Source: DATKMS01 sp041497995
GTDB taxonomy: Bacteria > Desulfobacterota > Binatia > HRBIN30
Length of the DNA: 25,615 bases
Assembly: GCA_041497995.1 (NCBI GenBank)
Contig: JBGQHM010000056.1
Span: 1 to 25,615, forward strand
Reading direction: 5' to 3'
In this document: positions 18,205 to 25,523 of the stretch, piece after piece
How the letters are laid out: the number at the start of each line of letters is the position of its first letter
Position numbering within the stretch: the first letter of the stretch is position 1
Translations under genes and position numbers: made by a program
Notes under the pieces: generated by a model
The model's database searches: none
What the model was told of the DNA's origin: nothing
Seen by the model: only the letters and a program-made list of their open reading frames with translations

Positions 18205-18231
18205 CTGGCAAAAGCAAGGGGTTGGCCTCGC

Positions 18232-18248
18232 AAGGGGTCAGCCCCTTT
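18232..18248 (+). terminator. Weak terminator-like hairpin after tRNA-Asn
   Basis: AAGGGG (18232-18237) pairs with CCCCTT (18242-18247) over a four-base loop, followed by only one further T. It lies about 30 bases after the tRNA 3' end and could end or trim that transcript. The T-tract is too short for a confident call. Confidence 0.3.
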
Positions 18249-18256
18249 GGGCCTCT

Positions 18257-18493
18257 GTGCGGGACGTGTGCGGGGCTTCGGGGGCACCGGCGTCACGAAC
18301 ACCCCGCCCCATCAGGTGCCCCGCGTGCGGCGACCGTCACGCCGTCGCGGCGCGATGCACGTTCGCCGAGCCGTCCCCGTGCTGTGATGCGCCCGGCAGC
18401 AATCACCTGCACGTGCTCTGCAGCCAGTACGGAGCGGAGCGCGTCGAGCTGCTCAGTGGCCGCGAGCTGGCGTGGTTGGCCAGTCCGAACTAG
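18257..18493 (+). CDS. Small Cys-rich (zinc-ribbon-like) hypothetical protein
   Basis: Up to 78 residues from a GTG at 18257; the convincing part begins about residue 18. It has a CPACG knuckle, a CC pair in SPCCDAPGSNHLHVLC, and a compact end GAERVELLSGRELAWLA. The spacing suggests a small metal-binding protein, and codon third positions are strongly G/C as in the neighbours, which supports real coding. No family is recognised and the start is unclear (another GTG lies at 18266). It follows tRNA-Asn directly. Confidence 0.42.
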   Translation: MRDVCGASGAPASRTPRPIRCPACGDRHAVAARCTFAEPSPCCDAPGSNHLHVLCSQYGAERVELLSGRELAWLASPN

Positions 18494-18573
18494 ACTCGAA
18501 GATGAGTTGCCGCAGCCTGAACGTCGCATCCAGGGCGGCCCGGAGTTTTGCCAAGAAAAAAGGGGAAGGTGAG

Positions 18574-18765
18574 ATGAAATATACGTGGAAGGTAATCCAC
18601 GAAGTCGTGGGGAAGTTAGAGGGAGCACTGAACGCGCTGCAGAAGGACGGTTTCGAAGTGTACCGAATACTGCCGGCGGGGGAGATGGGAACGACGCTGG
18701 AGATGGGGGCAACATTTGTGGTGGTCGGGCGGAAGGAAGCAGTAACCGCAACGCCAGTACGCTAG
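18574..18765 (+). CDS. Small DUF4177-like protein
   Basis: 63 residues from the ATG at 18574, which has GGGGAAGGTGAG immediately upstream. The pattern (YTWKVIHEVVG, LEGALNALQKDGFEVYRILPAG, ATFVVVGRKE) resembles the DUF4177 group of short alpha-beta proteins (strand, helix with LN..G..GWE, strands), though Phe replaces the usual Trp. Function is unknown. It is followed by repeat copy A at 18807. Confidence 0.62.
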   Translation: MKYTWKVIHEVVGKLEGALNALQKDGFEVYRILPAGEMGTTLEMGATFVVVGRKEAVTATPVR

Positions 18766-18806
18766 CCTCCGGTCCCGTGCTGACGAATGCAGATGCTGAA
18801 TTTGAA

Positions 18807-18878
18807 CTAGGGCCTGTGGCCAGCGTCACTTCTATGGTCCGCTCCCCGTTGGGTCGCTCCGGGCTGCCAAGTCCGACA
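18807..18878 (-). repeat. CTAG-hairpin repeat, copy A
   Basis: Minus-strand copy of the dispersed repeat described in the findings. It runs from TGTCGGACTTGGCAGCCC through GCGACCCAACGGGGAGCGG to GGCCACAGGCCCTAG. It is nearly identical to copy B over about 70 bases, in opposite orientation. The terminal hairpin here is GGCC-ACA-GGCC next to CTAG. It lies between the DUF4177-like gene and the convergent dockerin-tailed protein. Confidence 0.85.
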
Positions 18879-19146
18879 GGCGGCTAGATACTCTCTTAGA
18901 TTTTCAAGCCCGGACACCGAGGCCCAAAGACGGACAGTACCGCTCCGAGAGCTTTCCTTGGGAAGCGGTGACATGGGCGGTTGTGGCGAGCGCGGTCAGT
19001 GCAACGGGTCCACCGCAGACTCGGGATGAGCCCATCAGGATTGATTTCAGCTCGAAGCGCCGCGTTGCTCAAACAGGGCTCCCAACGAAATGCAGGGTGA
19101 TCGACGCCGGGGGGGCCGTGGCGCCGTTCACAACGGGGGGACGGCT
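18879..19146. other. Non-coding stretch between repeat copy A and the dockerin-tailed gene
   Basis: About 270 bases without a credible gene on either strand. An imperfect inverted repeat (ACCGCT ... AGCGGT near 18940-18970) is the only structure seen. It is the 3' end region of two convergent genes. Confidence 0.5.
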
Positions 19147-20229
19147 TCAGGAAGCGGGGCAGGCCGTCAGGGCGTTATTCACGGCTGCGATGATCTCATT
19201 GATCGTGATGTCGCCGCCCCCGTCGGCATCCCCCGCGGTGCAACTCGAGACGTTCGCAGTGTCGAGCGCGATGTTCACCATTGTGATGAGCTCGTTGACG
19301 AGGACCTCGCCGTCGCCGTTGCAGTCGCCGAGACAGGGCTTGGGAGTGTTGGTAGGTGTGGGCGTCGTCGTCGTTGGTGTCAATGAGGCTGTCTTGGTTG
19401 GAGGCGGCGTCGGCGTGGGTGTCAGCGTTGCCGTCGACGTCGGTGTCCGTGTCGTTGTTCCTGTCGCGGATGCTGTCGGTGGAATGGGGGCGGTCGCGGT
19501 AACCGTACGTGTTGGAGATGACGTACCACCAGGTGGCGGCGTTGCGGTTGGCGTGGGCGAAGGTGTGGGTCCAACTTCGATAATGAATAGGCTCACTGCG
19601 CTCACTCCCCCACTCGTGTCACGCAGGCGGACACTCACCAGCGTGTCGCCAGCGTGAAATGCGATCACGGGAACAATCGGCGCGCAGAATTGGACCGTGG
19701 AAGACAGAAACTTGAATTGAAAATCACCCGTGACGGGCGAGAACGTGCAAGCATCGTCCACGGTACGCCCCATCTTCCGCTGCATTCCATCAACGAAGCG
19801 GCAGGCGAAGTCGTCGATCGCAGCGGCGTTTTGTTCGGTGTCAGCGAAGCTTGGCGTGGGAATCGCGGCGACACCACCAACAAGATCGTCACATACAGCC
19901 GGGCTACCGTCGCCGAGAGGATGGTCCACCTGCACTTGCAGGTCAGGAAAGAGGCTGGGGCCGGCCGCCAGGGTACTTGTCCCAACGGGATGCGATGACC
20001 CAGGGCGACCCTCGATCACAAGAGTGAATCCAGAGCCGCCAGGCAGCTGATAGACGGCGACGCCACCACCGTTGGTGCCGCTGGGAACCAACGGTATGCC
20101 GTTCGCGTTGAGAACGCCGATGTAGTTAACGAAGGGACCGTTCTGTGCCCGCGCCGCAGTGACTGGCAACACCAGTGCCACGAGCACGGAAGCTACCAGC
20201 AGACACTGAATTTGAAGTTTGAACTCCAT
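19147..20229 (-). CDS. Secreted protein with Pro/Thr-rich linker and dockerin-like tail
   Basis: 360 residues. A signal peptide occupies about 1-28 (LLVASVLVALVLPVTAARA). The unassigned N-terminal region (about 30-215) has three or more Cys and a beta-rich look (VQVDHPLGDG, VVPVIAFHAGDTLVSVRLRDTSGG-like strands). Residues about 219-297 form a low-complexity Pro/Thr/Ser linker (repeats of PTxTPT type). Residues 299-358 are a dockerin-like pair of calcium loops, DCNGDGEVLVNE and DADGGGDITINE, each followed by a short helix (LITMVNIAL, IIAAVNNAL), with flanking Cys. In true cellulosomes dockerins bind cohesins; none is seen here, and in this lineage the tail is common on many secreted proteins. 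The ATG has GAGG about eleven bases upstream. Confidence 0.86.
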   Translation of the reverse strand: MEFKLQIQCLLVASVLVALVLPVTAARAQNGPFVNYIGVLNANGIPLVPSGTNGGGVAVYQLPGGSGFTLVIEGRPGSSHPVGTSTLAAGPSLFPDLQVQVDHPLGDGSPAVCDDLVGGVAAIPTPSFADTEQNAAAIDDFACRFVDGMQRKMGRTVDDACTFSPVTGDFQFKFLSSTVQFCAPIVPVIAFHAGDTLVSVRLRDTSGGVSAVSLFIIEVGPTPSPTPTATPPPGGTSSPTRTVTATAPIPPTASATGTTTRTPTSTATLTPTPTPPPTKTASLTPTTTTPTPTNTPKPCLGDCNGDGEVLVNELITMVNIALDTANVSSCTAGDADGGGDITINEIIAAVNNALTACPAS

Positions 20230-20327
20230 ATCGTCGGTGGCCTCGCAAGGGTGCCGACTGATAGCACAGCTTGACTACCGCGTCGCATTTCGGGCCACTT
20301 CCACTTGCGCGCACTCGGCAATCCGTG

Positions 20328-20735
20328 ATGAAGCGTAGCGTCATGACCACCCCAGCATACAGCCGGCTGTACGGATACACCGGCGTGGTCTTCATGATCA
20401 TCGGTGCCGCATTCTTCCCGGCTTTCATCGGATTCCTAGTGCTCGGTCGTTCGCCGGTTCCGACCAACGCGGTCGGGCACTACTTCGTCGCCTTCGCAGC
20501 GAGCGCGATGATCGGCTGGGGTTGGAGTCTGCGCGCCGCGGCGAGCGATGCGGCGCTCCGTCGGCTGCTGGCTATTCCCACCGCGACTGGGATGGCGCTG
20601 ATGGGTCTGTACCGCATCATCATCGTCGTCGCGAGCGCCGACGTCCGCGCCTGGGCGGGCTGGGTACCAGCAGTCGAAGCCGTGGCCTGCGCCCTCCTCA
20701 CCGTTGCCTTCGCACGGACAACACGTACGAGGTAG
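20328..20735 (+). CDS. Small integral membrane protein, unknown function
   Basis: About 135 residues with four hydrophobic segments: GYTGVVFMIIGAAFFPAFIGFLVLG, YFVAFAASAMIGWGWSL, LLAIPTATGMALMGLYRIIIVVA and WVPAVEAVACALLTVAF. The first two flank a short loop with a conserved-looking Gly-His. No family is recognised. The start could be the ATG at 20328 or 20343; neither has a strong ribosome site. The gene is divergent from the dockerin-tailed protein and upstream of the acyltransferase. Confidence 0.66.
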   Translation: MKRSVMTTPAYSRLYGYTGVVFMIIGAAFFPAFIGFLVLGRSPVPTNAVGHYFVAFAASAMIGWGWSLRAAASDAALRRLLAIPTATGMALMGLYRIIIVVASADVRAWAGWVPAVEAVACALLTVAFARTTRTR

Positions 20736-20855
20736 AGATCAACCGGCAGAGTGGCGATCCTGTCCTCGGACACCCGGGCGATACGCGTGCCGCTCAGACA
20801 GGAATCAGAGCGCGCACCTCGCTTCACAGGATCAGACGGCGAACGGAGGCAAGCG

Positions 20856-22013
20856 GTGCAGCCCGGACAGCGGGAATACTACGAGCGGCTTCAGTCGTTT
20901 CGCGGCTTCGGGGTCCTGATGGTCGCCTTCTACCACTGTCAGGGCATCATCGGTGGCGAGCTACCGATGCGCCTGGCGCCGGAGCGCGGCCAAGGGACAG
21001 CGCAAGTTCTCACGCACTACGTCTCACTGGCTGTATTCAACGGCCACGCCGCGCTCATGGCGTTTTTCGTGCTCAGCGGCTTTGTCCTGACGTTGTTGCT
21101 ACGCAGGGGCCCACAACGCGCCGCACCCGCCATTTTCGCGTTCTTCACCGGTCGGCTCTTCCGGATCGTGCCTGCGAATGCGGTCGCCGTACTGGTCGCT
21201 GTCGCGATTGTGGCGATCGCTGGCGAGGCGCCGCAGGCACGCGTGCCGCCGCCGTGGGATTGGTCGCGCATCGTGGCTAACATGGCGTTGGTCGAGACAA
21301 CGATCAACCCGGTGGCCTGGAGCCTGACCGTCGAGCTGCTGACCATGCCATTCATTGTCGGCACGTATCTCACCACCCGTCGCTGGGGTCCGAAGCCCCT
21401 GGTTGTTGCGGGGGCAGCGACGTTGGTGCTGTCGTTCGCGCCGAGTTGGATCGGGTATCGGCCGCTCGGGCGCAACCTGTTTGCGTTCTTCATCGGTATG
21501 CTGGTGGCAGAGCTCGGGCCGCGACTCGCCAGCGGCATCACACGTCGACAGGCCGCAGCCTGGTTCTTCTTGGCTCTTGTCCTGTGGGTTCCCACGCGCG
21601 CCCTGCTTGGCCGATGGTCACACTTCGCGTCGGTCGCGGAAGCCTTTGCGGCCGCGAGCATGATGGCGCTGATGGTCTACGGGCCGCGCTTGTCCCAATA
21701 CTGGCTGTTCGAGCTTCGCCCGATCCTCTGGCTCGGCGAAATCTCGTATAGCCTCTATCTGTATCATTCTCTTCTCATGGGGTGGTTCGCGTTCCCGGCC
21801 GACGGTCCAGTGTTCGTCCGGCTGGGCGGGTGGGCGCCGCTCGGCGCACTGTTCGTCGCCTGGGCCGTGACTATCGCGGCGGCGATTCCCGCCGCCTGGC
21901 TATCATACGAGGCTGTAGAGCGGGTCAGCGTCGGTGTCGGCCGCGTCTGTACACGGCGTTTGCTTGACGCCGCTGCGCCGCTGGCGCTCCGGCGCGTGCG
22001 TAGCGACACATGA
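20856..22013 (+). CDS. Acyltransferase-3 family membrane protein (OafA/YrhL-like)
   Basis: About 385 residues with many transmembrane helices. Family landmarks are LQSFRGFGVLMVAFYHCQG at the N-terminus (typical RG...FYH, with the catalytic His), the R-rich FFTGRLFRIVPAN, NPVAWSLTVELL (the WSLSVE motif), LFAFFIGMLVAELG and the terminal SYSLYLYHSLLMGW. Such proteins O-acylate cell-surface glycans or lipids at the membrane. The GTG at 20856 was chosen because GGAGG lies seven bases upstream; the frame is open to 20751 but without such a site. A hairpin with a T-run follows the stop. Confidence 0.9.
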   Translation: MQPGQREYYERLQSFRGFGVLMVAFYHCQGIIGGELPMRLAPERGQGTAQVLTHYVSLAVFNGHAALMAFFVLSGFVLTLLLRRGPQRAAPAIFAFFTGRLFRIVPANAVAVLVAVAIVAIAGEAPQARVPPPWDWSRIVANMALVETTINPVAWSLTVELLTMPFIVGTYLTTRRWGPKPLVVAGAATLVLSFAPSWIGYRPLGRNLFAFFIGMLVAELGPRLASGITRRQAAAWFFLALVLWVPTRALLGRWSHFASVAEAFAAASMMALMVYGPRLSQYWLFELRPILWLGEISYSLYLYHSLLMGWFAFPADGPVFVRLGGWAPLGALFVAWAVTIAAAIPAAWLSYEAVERVSVGVGRVCTRRLLDAAAPLALRRVRSDT

Positions 22014-22038
22014 GATGGCACCGCGTCGGAGGAGGCGC

Positions 22039-22058
22039 GCGCGTCCATCCGCGCTTTT
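22039..22058 (+). terminator. Probable rho-independent terminator after the acyltransferase
   Basis: GCGCG (22039-22043), a six-base loop, CGCGC (22050-22054), then TTTTC. It is 25 bases past the acyltransferase stop. The stem is short but all G/C, and the T-run follows directly. Confidence 0.5.
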
Positions 22059-22091
22059 CTTGTGCGTCCTCTCAATTCGAAAAAGGATTGA

Positions 22092-22240
22092 CTCGCGCAA
22101 AGCCGCAAAGGGGCCAAGGACAACGCACTGAGAGCGATCGCCGCCGTAACGTCCACGCTCACGGAGATGAGATTCACCGAAAGGAATTTGAGCTCTGATT
22201 ATTGGTTGCCCTTCTTAGCGGCTTGGCCCCTTTGCGCGAG
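22092..22240. repeat. Long-range inverted repeat (MITE-like element)
   Basis: The left arm CTCGCGCAAAG plus AAAGGGGCCAAG (22092-22118) is the reverse complement of the right arm CTTGGCCCCTTTGCGCGAG (22222-22240), with one eight-base insertion in the left arm. The arms enclose about 100 bases with no gene. It may be a small miniature element or a large hairpin between the acyltransferase and the convergent gene remnant. Confidence 0.55.
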
Positions 22241-22247
22241 AACTATT

Positions 22248-22412
22248 TTAACATTGGGGTTGGCTCTCCACGGCGCGCAACAGAAAGGCATAGACGGTGT
22301 CGTGAACGCCTTGTGAGTCCGACTCTCGTGGTCCAGCGACGTTCAGCACGCGGACGTTCTCCCGTTGGAGCCACGCCCGCAATTGGGACAGAGTGGCGTG
22401 CTCAGTCGCCAA
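22248..22412 (-). pseudogene. C-terminal remnant of a putative molybdenum carrier (YpsA/MoCo-carrier-like) protein
   Basis: The minus strand encodes 54 residues starting LATEHATLSQLRAWL and containing RVLNVAGPRESDSQGVHD, then a closing helix TVYAFLLRAVE, before TAA at 22248-22250. This matches the C-terminus I recall for the putative molybdenum-carrier family (VLNVAGPRES...PG). The usual upstream Rossmann-like part is absent: a TGA lies six bases before the first codon, and the frame overlaps the end of the F420-type reductase by 11 bases. There is no start codon with a ribosome site other than a TTG. It therefore looks like a decayed gene end. Confidence 0.62.
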
Positions 22413-22770
22413 CCGTCACTGCAAACGCGCCCTCTGGTCCCATTCCGAACCACGAGCCCAACCACGCGGCCCAGTACTTCTTGGCGAGCAATGTCTTCAC
22501 ACGCTCCAGCTGTTTCGCGTCGACAATCTGCTGCGCTTGCCCCTTGAAGATTTGGCCAGCGATATCGAGTTCGACGTGGCCGTTCTTCATCACGTTGCGC
22601 GGCCAGTCCCGTTTCATTTTCAACGTCGCGAGATACACCGTCTCTCCATCGACAAGGAACCATGTGGTGACGATGTGGCGCCTACCAGTCTTGCGCCCGA
22701 GCGTCGTGAGTCGGAGCGTACTGCGGTCCTTCAACGGGGCGAGACGCTGCTTCAGCGATTCTATGGCCAT
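22402..22770 (-). CDS. Deazaflavin (F420)-dependent nitroreductase/quinone-reductase family protein
   Basis: About 122 residues (a longer start at 22824 is possible). The split-barrel landmarks are LRLTTLGRKTGRRHIVTTWFLVDGETVYLATLKMKRDWPRNVMKNGHVELDI, with the GRKTG turn and WxRN typical of the Ddn-like F420H2 family, and an end helix VKTLLAKKYWAAWLG. Such enzymes use reduced F420 to reduce quinones or nitro compounds, in the cytoplasm or at the membrane. The ATG at 22770 places the start just before the fold; its ribosome site is weak. The 3' end overlaps the molybdenum-carrier remnant. Confidence 0.82.
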   Translation of the reverse strand: MAIESLKQRLAPLKDRSTLRLTTLGRKTGRRHIVTTWFLVDGETVYLATLKMKRDWPRNVMKNGHVELDIAGQIFKGQAQQIVDAKQLERVKTLLAKKYWAAWLGSWFGMGPEGAFAVTVGD

Positions 22771-22861
22771 TTGTGACGACCGACTATCGCAGGCCGTGAG
22801 CAGGTACAAGGTAGGTGGTAGCAATCGGTAGACTGGACGACCGAGGTCTACTCACTGAAGG

Positions 22862-23024
22862 GATGCTCCCCGTGTCTGAGATGAATCCAGCAGCCATCCG
22901 AGCGCTTGGCGTCGCTTTCGCCCTTCTGGCACTTGGAGTAGGGTCCGCGGTGCGCGCCATCTTTTGTGTAAGCAGCCTGTCGGACTTGCTAGCCAGCAGC
23001 GACCCAACGGGGAGCGGACCATAG
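22862..23024 (+). CDS. Doubtful small ORF with one hydrophobic segment
   Basis: An ATG at 22862 with a GAAGGG-like site opens about 53 codons. They include one hydrophobic segment (ALGVAFALLALGVGSAV), followed by translation of repeat copy B and a stop in the repeat. Because the last third is the repeat itself, it may not be a natural gene. It is kept only because the hydrophobic stretch and codon usage look plausible. Confidence 0.22.
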
Positions 23025-23049
23025 AAATGACGCTGGCCGCAGGCCCTAG
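22978..23049 (+). repeat. CTAG-hairpin repeat, copy B
   Basis: Plus-strand copy, almost the same as the reverse complement of copy A. It spans TGTCGGACTTG, GCGACCCAACGGGGAGCGG, ACGCTGGCCGCA and GGCCCTAG. The terminal hairpin is GGCC-GCA-GGCC next to CTAG. It ends 14 bases before the start codon of the copper ATPase, so it forms the leader of that gene. Confidence 0.86.
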
Positions 23050-23062
23050 ACCGGGGAGACCG

Positions 23063-25396
23063 ATGAGTCTTGAGCAGCCAACCAGTCCCGCGACGGTGAC
23101 CGATCCCGTCTGCGGCATGAGCGTGAACCCCGCCACCGCCAAGGGCGGCTCGGCCGTTCACGACGGCCGGACCTATCACTTCTGTAGCCCGCGTTGCCGC
23201 GACAGATTCCGCACCGAGCCCCATCGCTACCTGACAGCGGACGCCGCGACGCTGAGCCAAACATCAGTATCCGCGGGCGCCGCAACCTACACGTGTCCCA
23301 TGCACCCAGAAGTCATCCGTAACGCGCCGGGCTCCTGCCCGCTCTGCGGCATGGCACTCGAGCCGGTGACAGGCACAGCAACAGATGAACCGAATCCAGA
23401 GCTCACAGACATGACTCGCCGATTCCGGGTCAGTGCCCCGCTCGCCGCGACCGTGCTGGTCATGTCGATGTCCGAGATGTTGCCTGGCCAACCGCTGCAC
23501 CACGCGCTCGGCGCGCACGCGCTCACATGGGCGCAGTTCGCGCTCGCCACCCCTATCGTCCTGTGGGCCGGTCGCCCCTTCTTCGAGCGTGGCTGGGCGT
23601 CGCTCGTCAACCGCAGTCTGAACATGTTCACGCTGATCGCCATCGGCACCGGCGTCGCATACGTGTACAGCGTGGTCGCCACACTCGTGCCGGGTCTCTT
23701 CCCGGAATCGTTTCGCGGCCACGGCGGGACCGTCGAGGTGTACTTCGAGGCCGCCGCCGTGATCACCGCACTGGTACTGATGGGTCAAGTGCTCGAGCTG
23801 CGCGCCCGCAGTCAGACCAGCAGCGCGATCAAGGCGTTGCTCGGCCTCGCTCCGAAAACGGCGCGACGCTTGAACGACGATGGAACGGAAGAAGACGTGC
23901 CGCTCGACCGGGTGCAAGTGGGTGACCGGTTGCGCGTCCGCCCGGGTGAGAAGGTTCCAGCAGACGGTGTGGTGATCGAAGGCACGAGTGCGGTCGACGA
24001 GTCCATGGTCAGCGGTGAGCCGGTTGCTGTCGAGAAGGCTCCAGGCGATCACGTCACCGGCGCCACCATCAACGGCAGCGGCAGTTTCGTGATGCGTGCC
24101 GAGCGCGTCGGCAGCGCCACGCTGCTGGCGCAGATCGTCCGCATGGTGAGCGCGGCGCAGCGCAGCCGTGCGCCCATCCAGCGGTTGGCAGACATCGTGT
24201 CATCGTATTTCGTCCCCGCGGTCGTCGGTGTCGCCGCGCTGACCTTCATCGTCTGGAGTCTCATCGGCCCTCAGCCCCGCCTGGCGTATGCGCTCGTCAA
24301 CGCGGTGGCGGTACTCATCGTAGCGTGTCCGTGCGCGCTCGGACTCGCGACGCCGATGTCGATCATGGTCGGCACCGGACGCGGCGCAACCGCCGGTGTG
24401 CTGATCAAGAACGCCGAAGCACTGGAGATACTCGAGAAGGTCGATACGGTCGTGGTCGACAAAACCGGCACGCTCACCGAAGGCAAGCCGCACCTGTCGT
24501 CGGTGATCGCCGTGCATGACTGGACGGAGGCGCAGCTGCTCCGCCTGGCCGCGAGCTTGGAGCGCGCCAGCGAGCACCCGCTGGCGGGGGCGATTGTCGC
24601 CGGCGCGCAAGCGCAGCAGGTTGAGCTGGCAGCCGTCACCGAGTTCCGTTCGCTGACCGGAAAGGGAGTCATCGGCACTGTCGATGGGCACACCGTCGCC
24701 GTTGGGAACCGAGCCCTGCTCGAAGAACTGCGCCTCCCCGAAGGTGAGTTGATGGCGCCGGCGCAGGACCTGCGCCGCGACGGGCAGAGCGTCATGTTCG
24801 TGGTGATCGACGGCGTCCCCGCGGGCCTGCTTGGCGCAGCGGATCCGATCAAGGCATCCACGCCTGAAGCCATCCGCATGCTCCACGACGCCGGCGTACG
24901 CATCGTGATGCTGACCGGCGACAGCCGCACCACCGGTGAGGCCGTGGCGCGGAAGTTGGGGATCGATCAAGTGCAGGCCGAGGTGCTGCCCGATCAAAAG
25001 GGAGAGATCGTCAAGCAACTGCAGGCCGAGGGGCGCGTCGTGGCGATGGCCGGTGACGGCATCAACGACGCGCCGGCGCTGGCACAGGCGCAGGTTGGTA
25101 TCGCGATGGGCACCGGCACCGACATCGCCATCCAAAGCGCCGGCGTCACACTCGTGAAGGGCGATCTGCGCGGCATCGCCAAGGCCCGCCGCCTGAGCCA
25201 GGCGACCATGCGCAACATCCGCCAGAATCTTTTCTTCGCGTTCGTCTACAACGCCCTCGGTGTGCCGATCGCCGCCGGTGTGCTCTATCCGTTCTTTGGC
25301 GTCTTGCTCAGCCCGATGATCGCTAGCGCGGCGATGAGCCTGAGCTCCGTGTCAGTGATCAGCAACGCGCTGCGGCTGCGCAACGCGGAGCTGTGA
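23063..25396 (+). CDS. copA: Cu+-exporting P1B-type ATPase with YHS and heavy-metal-binding N-terminus
   Basis: A 777-residue ATP-driven metal exporter in the inner membrane. The N-terminus carries a YHS-type domain (TDPVCGMSV ... YHFCSPRC, about 13-57) and a heavy-metal-binding domain (YTCPMHPEVIRNAPGSCPLCGMAL, about 76-99) in place of the common CxxC ferredoxin-like domain. The membrane metal site CPC lies at 422-424. The TM7 pattern YN (FVYNALGVP) and the TM8 pattern MxxSS (MSLSSVSVISNA) are the Cu+ (P1B-1) set. The phosphorylation loop DKTGT starts at 466, the nucleotide-domain HP lies at 505-506, and GDGINDAP follows near 664. The ATG at 23063 has GGGGAG just upstream; an in-frame ATG at 23027 lies in the repeat and is less likely. 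The gene is flanked by repeat copies B and C/D in the same orientation. Confidence 0.95.
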   Translation: MSLEQPTSPATVTDPVCGMSVNPATAKGGSAVHDGRTYHFCSPRCRDRFRTEPHRYLTADAATLSQTSVSAGAATYTCPMHPEVIRNAPGSCPLCGMALEPVTGTATDEPNPELTDMTRRFRVSAPLAATVLVMSMSEMLPGQPLHHALGAHALTWAQFALATPIVLWAGRPFFERGWASLVNRSLNMFTLIAIGTGVAYVYSVVATLVPGLFPESFRGHGGTVEVYFEAAAVITALVLMGQVLELRARSQTSSAIKALLGLAPKTARRLNDDGTEEDVPLDRVQVGDRLRVRPGEKVPADGVVIEGTSAVDESMVSGEPVAVEKAPGDHVTGATINGSGSFVMRAERVGSATLLAQIVRMVSAAQRSRAPIQRLADIVSSYFVPAVVGVAALTFIVWSLIGPQPRLAYALVNAVAVLIVACPCALGLATPMSIMVGTGRGATAGVLIKNAEALEILEKVDTVVVDKTGTLTEGKPHLSSVIAVHDWTEAQLLRLAASLERASEHPLAGAIVAGAQAQQVELAAVTEFRSLTGKGVIGTVDGHTVAVGNRALLEELRLPEGELMAPAQDLRRDGQSVMFVVIDGVPAGLLGAADPIKASTPEAIRMLHDAGVRIVMLTGDSRTTGEAVARKLGIDQVQAEVLPDQKGEIVKQLQAEGRVVAMAGDGINDAPALAQAQVGIAMGTGTDIAIQSAGVTLVKGDLRGIAKARRLSQATMRNIRQNLFFAFVYNALGVPIAAGVLYPFFGVLLSPMIASAAMSLSSVSVISNALRLRNAEL

Positions 25397-25447
25397 CCAA
25401 GCCGCTAGAGGTCTTCGAGCGCAGAAACTCATCGCGCTTGAGTCAAG

Positions 25448-25516
25448 TTTGCGAGGGCAGCCCATAGCGACCAACGGGAGCGGGCCATGGAAAGGACGCT
25501 GGGCGCAGCCCGCTAG
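25448..25516 (+). repeat. CTAG-hairpin repeat, copy C
   Basis: Plus-strand copy in the leader region after copA, with AGCGACCAACGGGAGCGGGCC, GGACGCTGGGCGCA and GCCCGCTAG. The terminal hairpin GGGC-GCA-GCCC keeps pairing although both arms differ from copies A, B and D. It is a tandem partner of copy D with a 76-base period. Confidence 0.82.
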
Positions 25517-25523
25517 TAGTATG

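Noticed and set aside
18968..19657. Plus-strand open frame of about 229 codons with Val/Gly-rich repeats
   Set aside because: Most of it is antisense to the Pro/Thr linker of the dockerin-tailed protein, which explains the Val-Gly repeats. The first part has no start signal or motif.
22815..22861. Longer start for the small plus-strand ORF before copA
   Set aside because: No ribosome site, and the extended part has no support; even the short form is doubtful.
22964..23062. Longer N-terminus of the copper ATPase
   Set aside because: The frame is open, but these codons translate the repeat, and the ATG at 23063 has a good ribosome site directly before the YHS domain.
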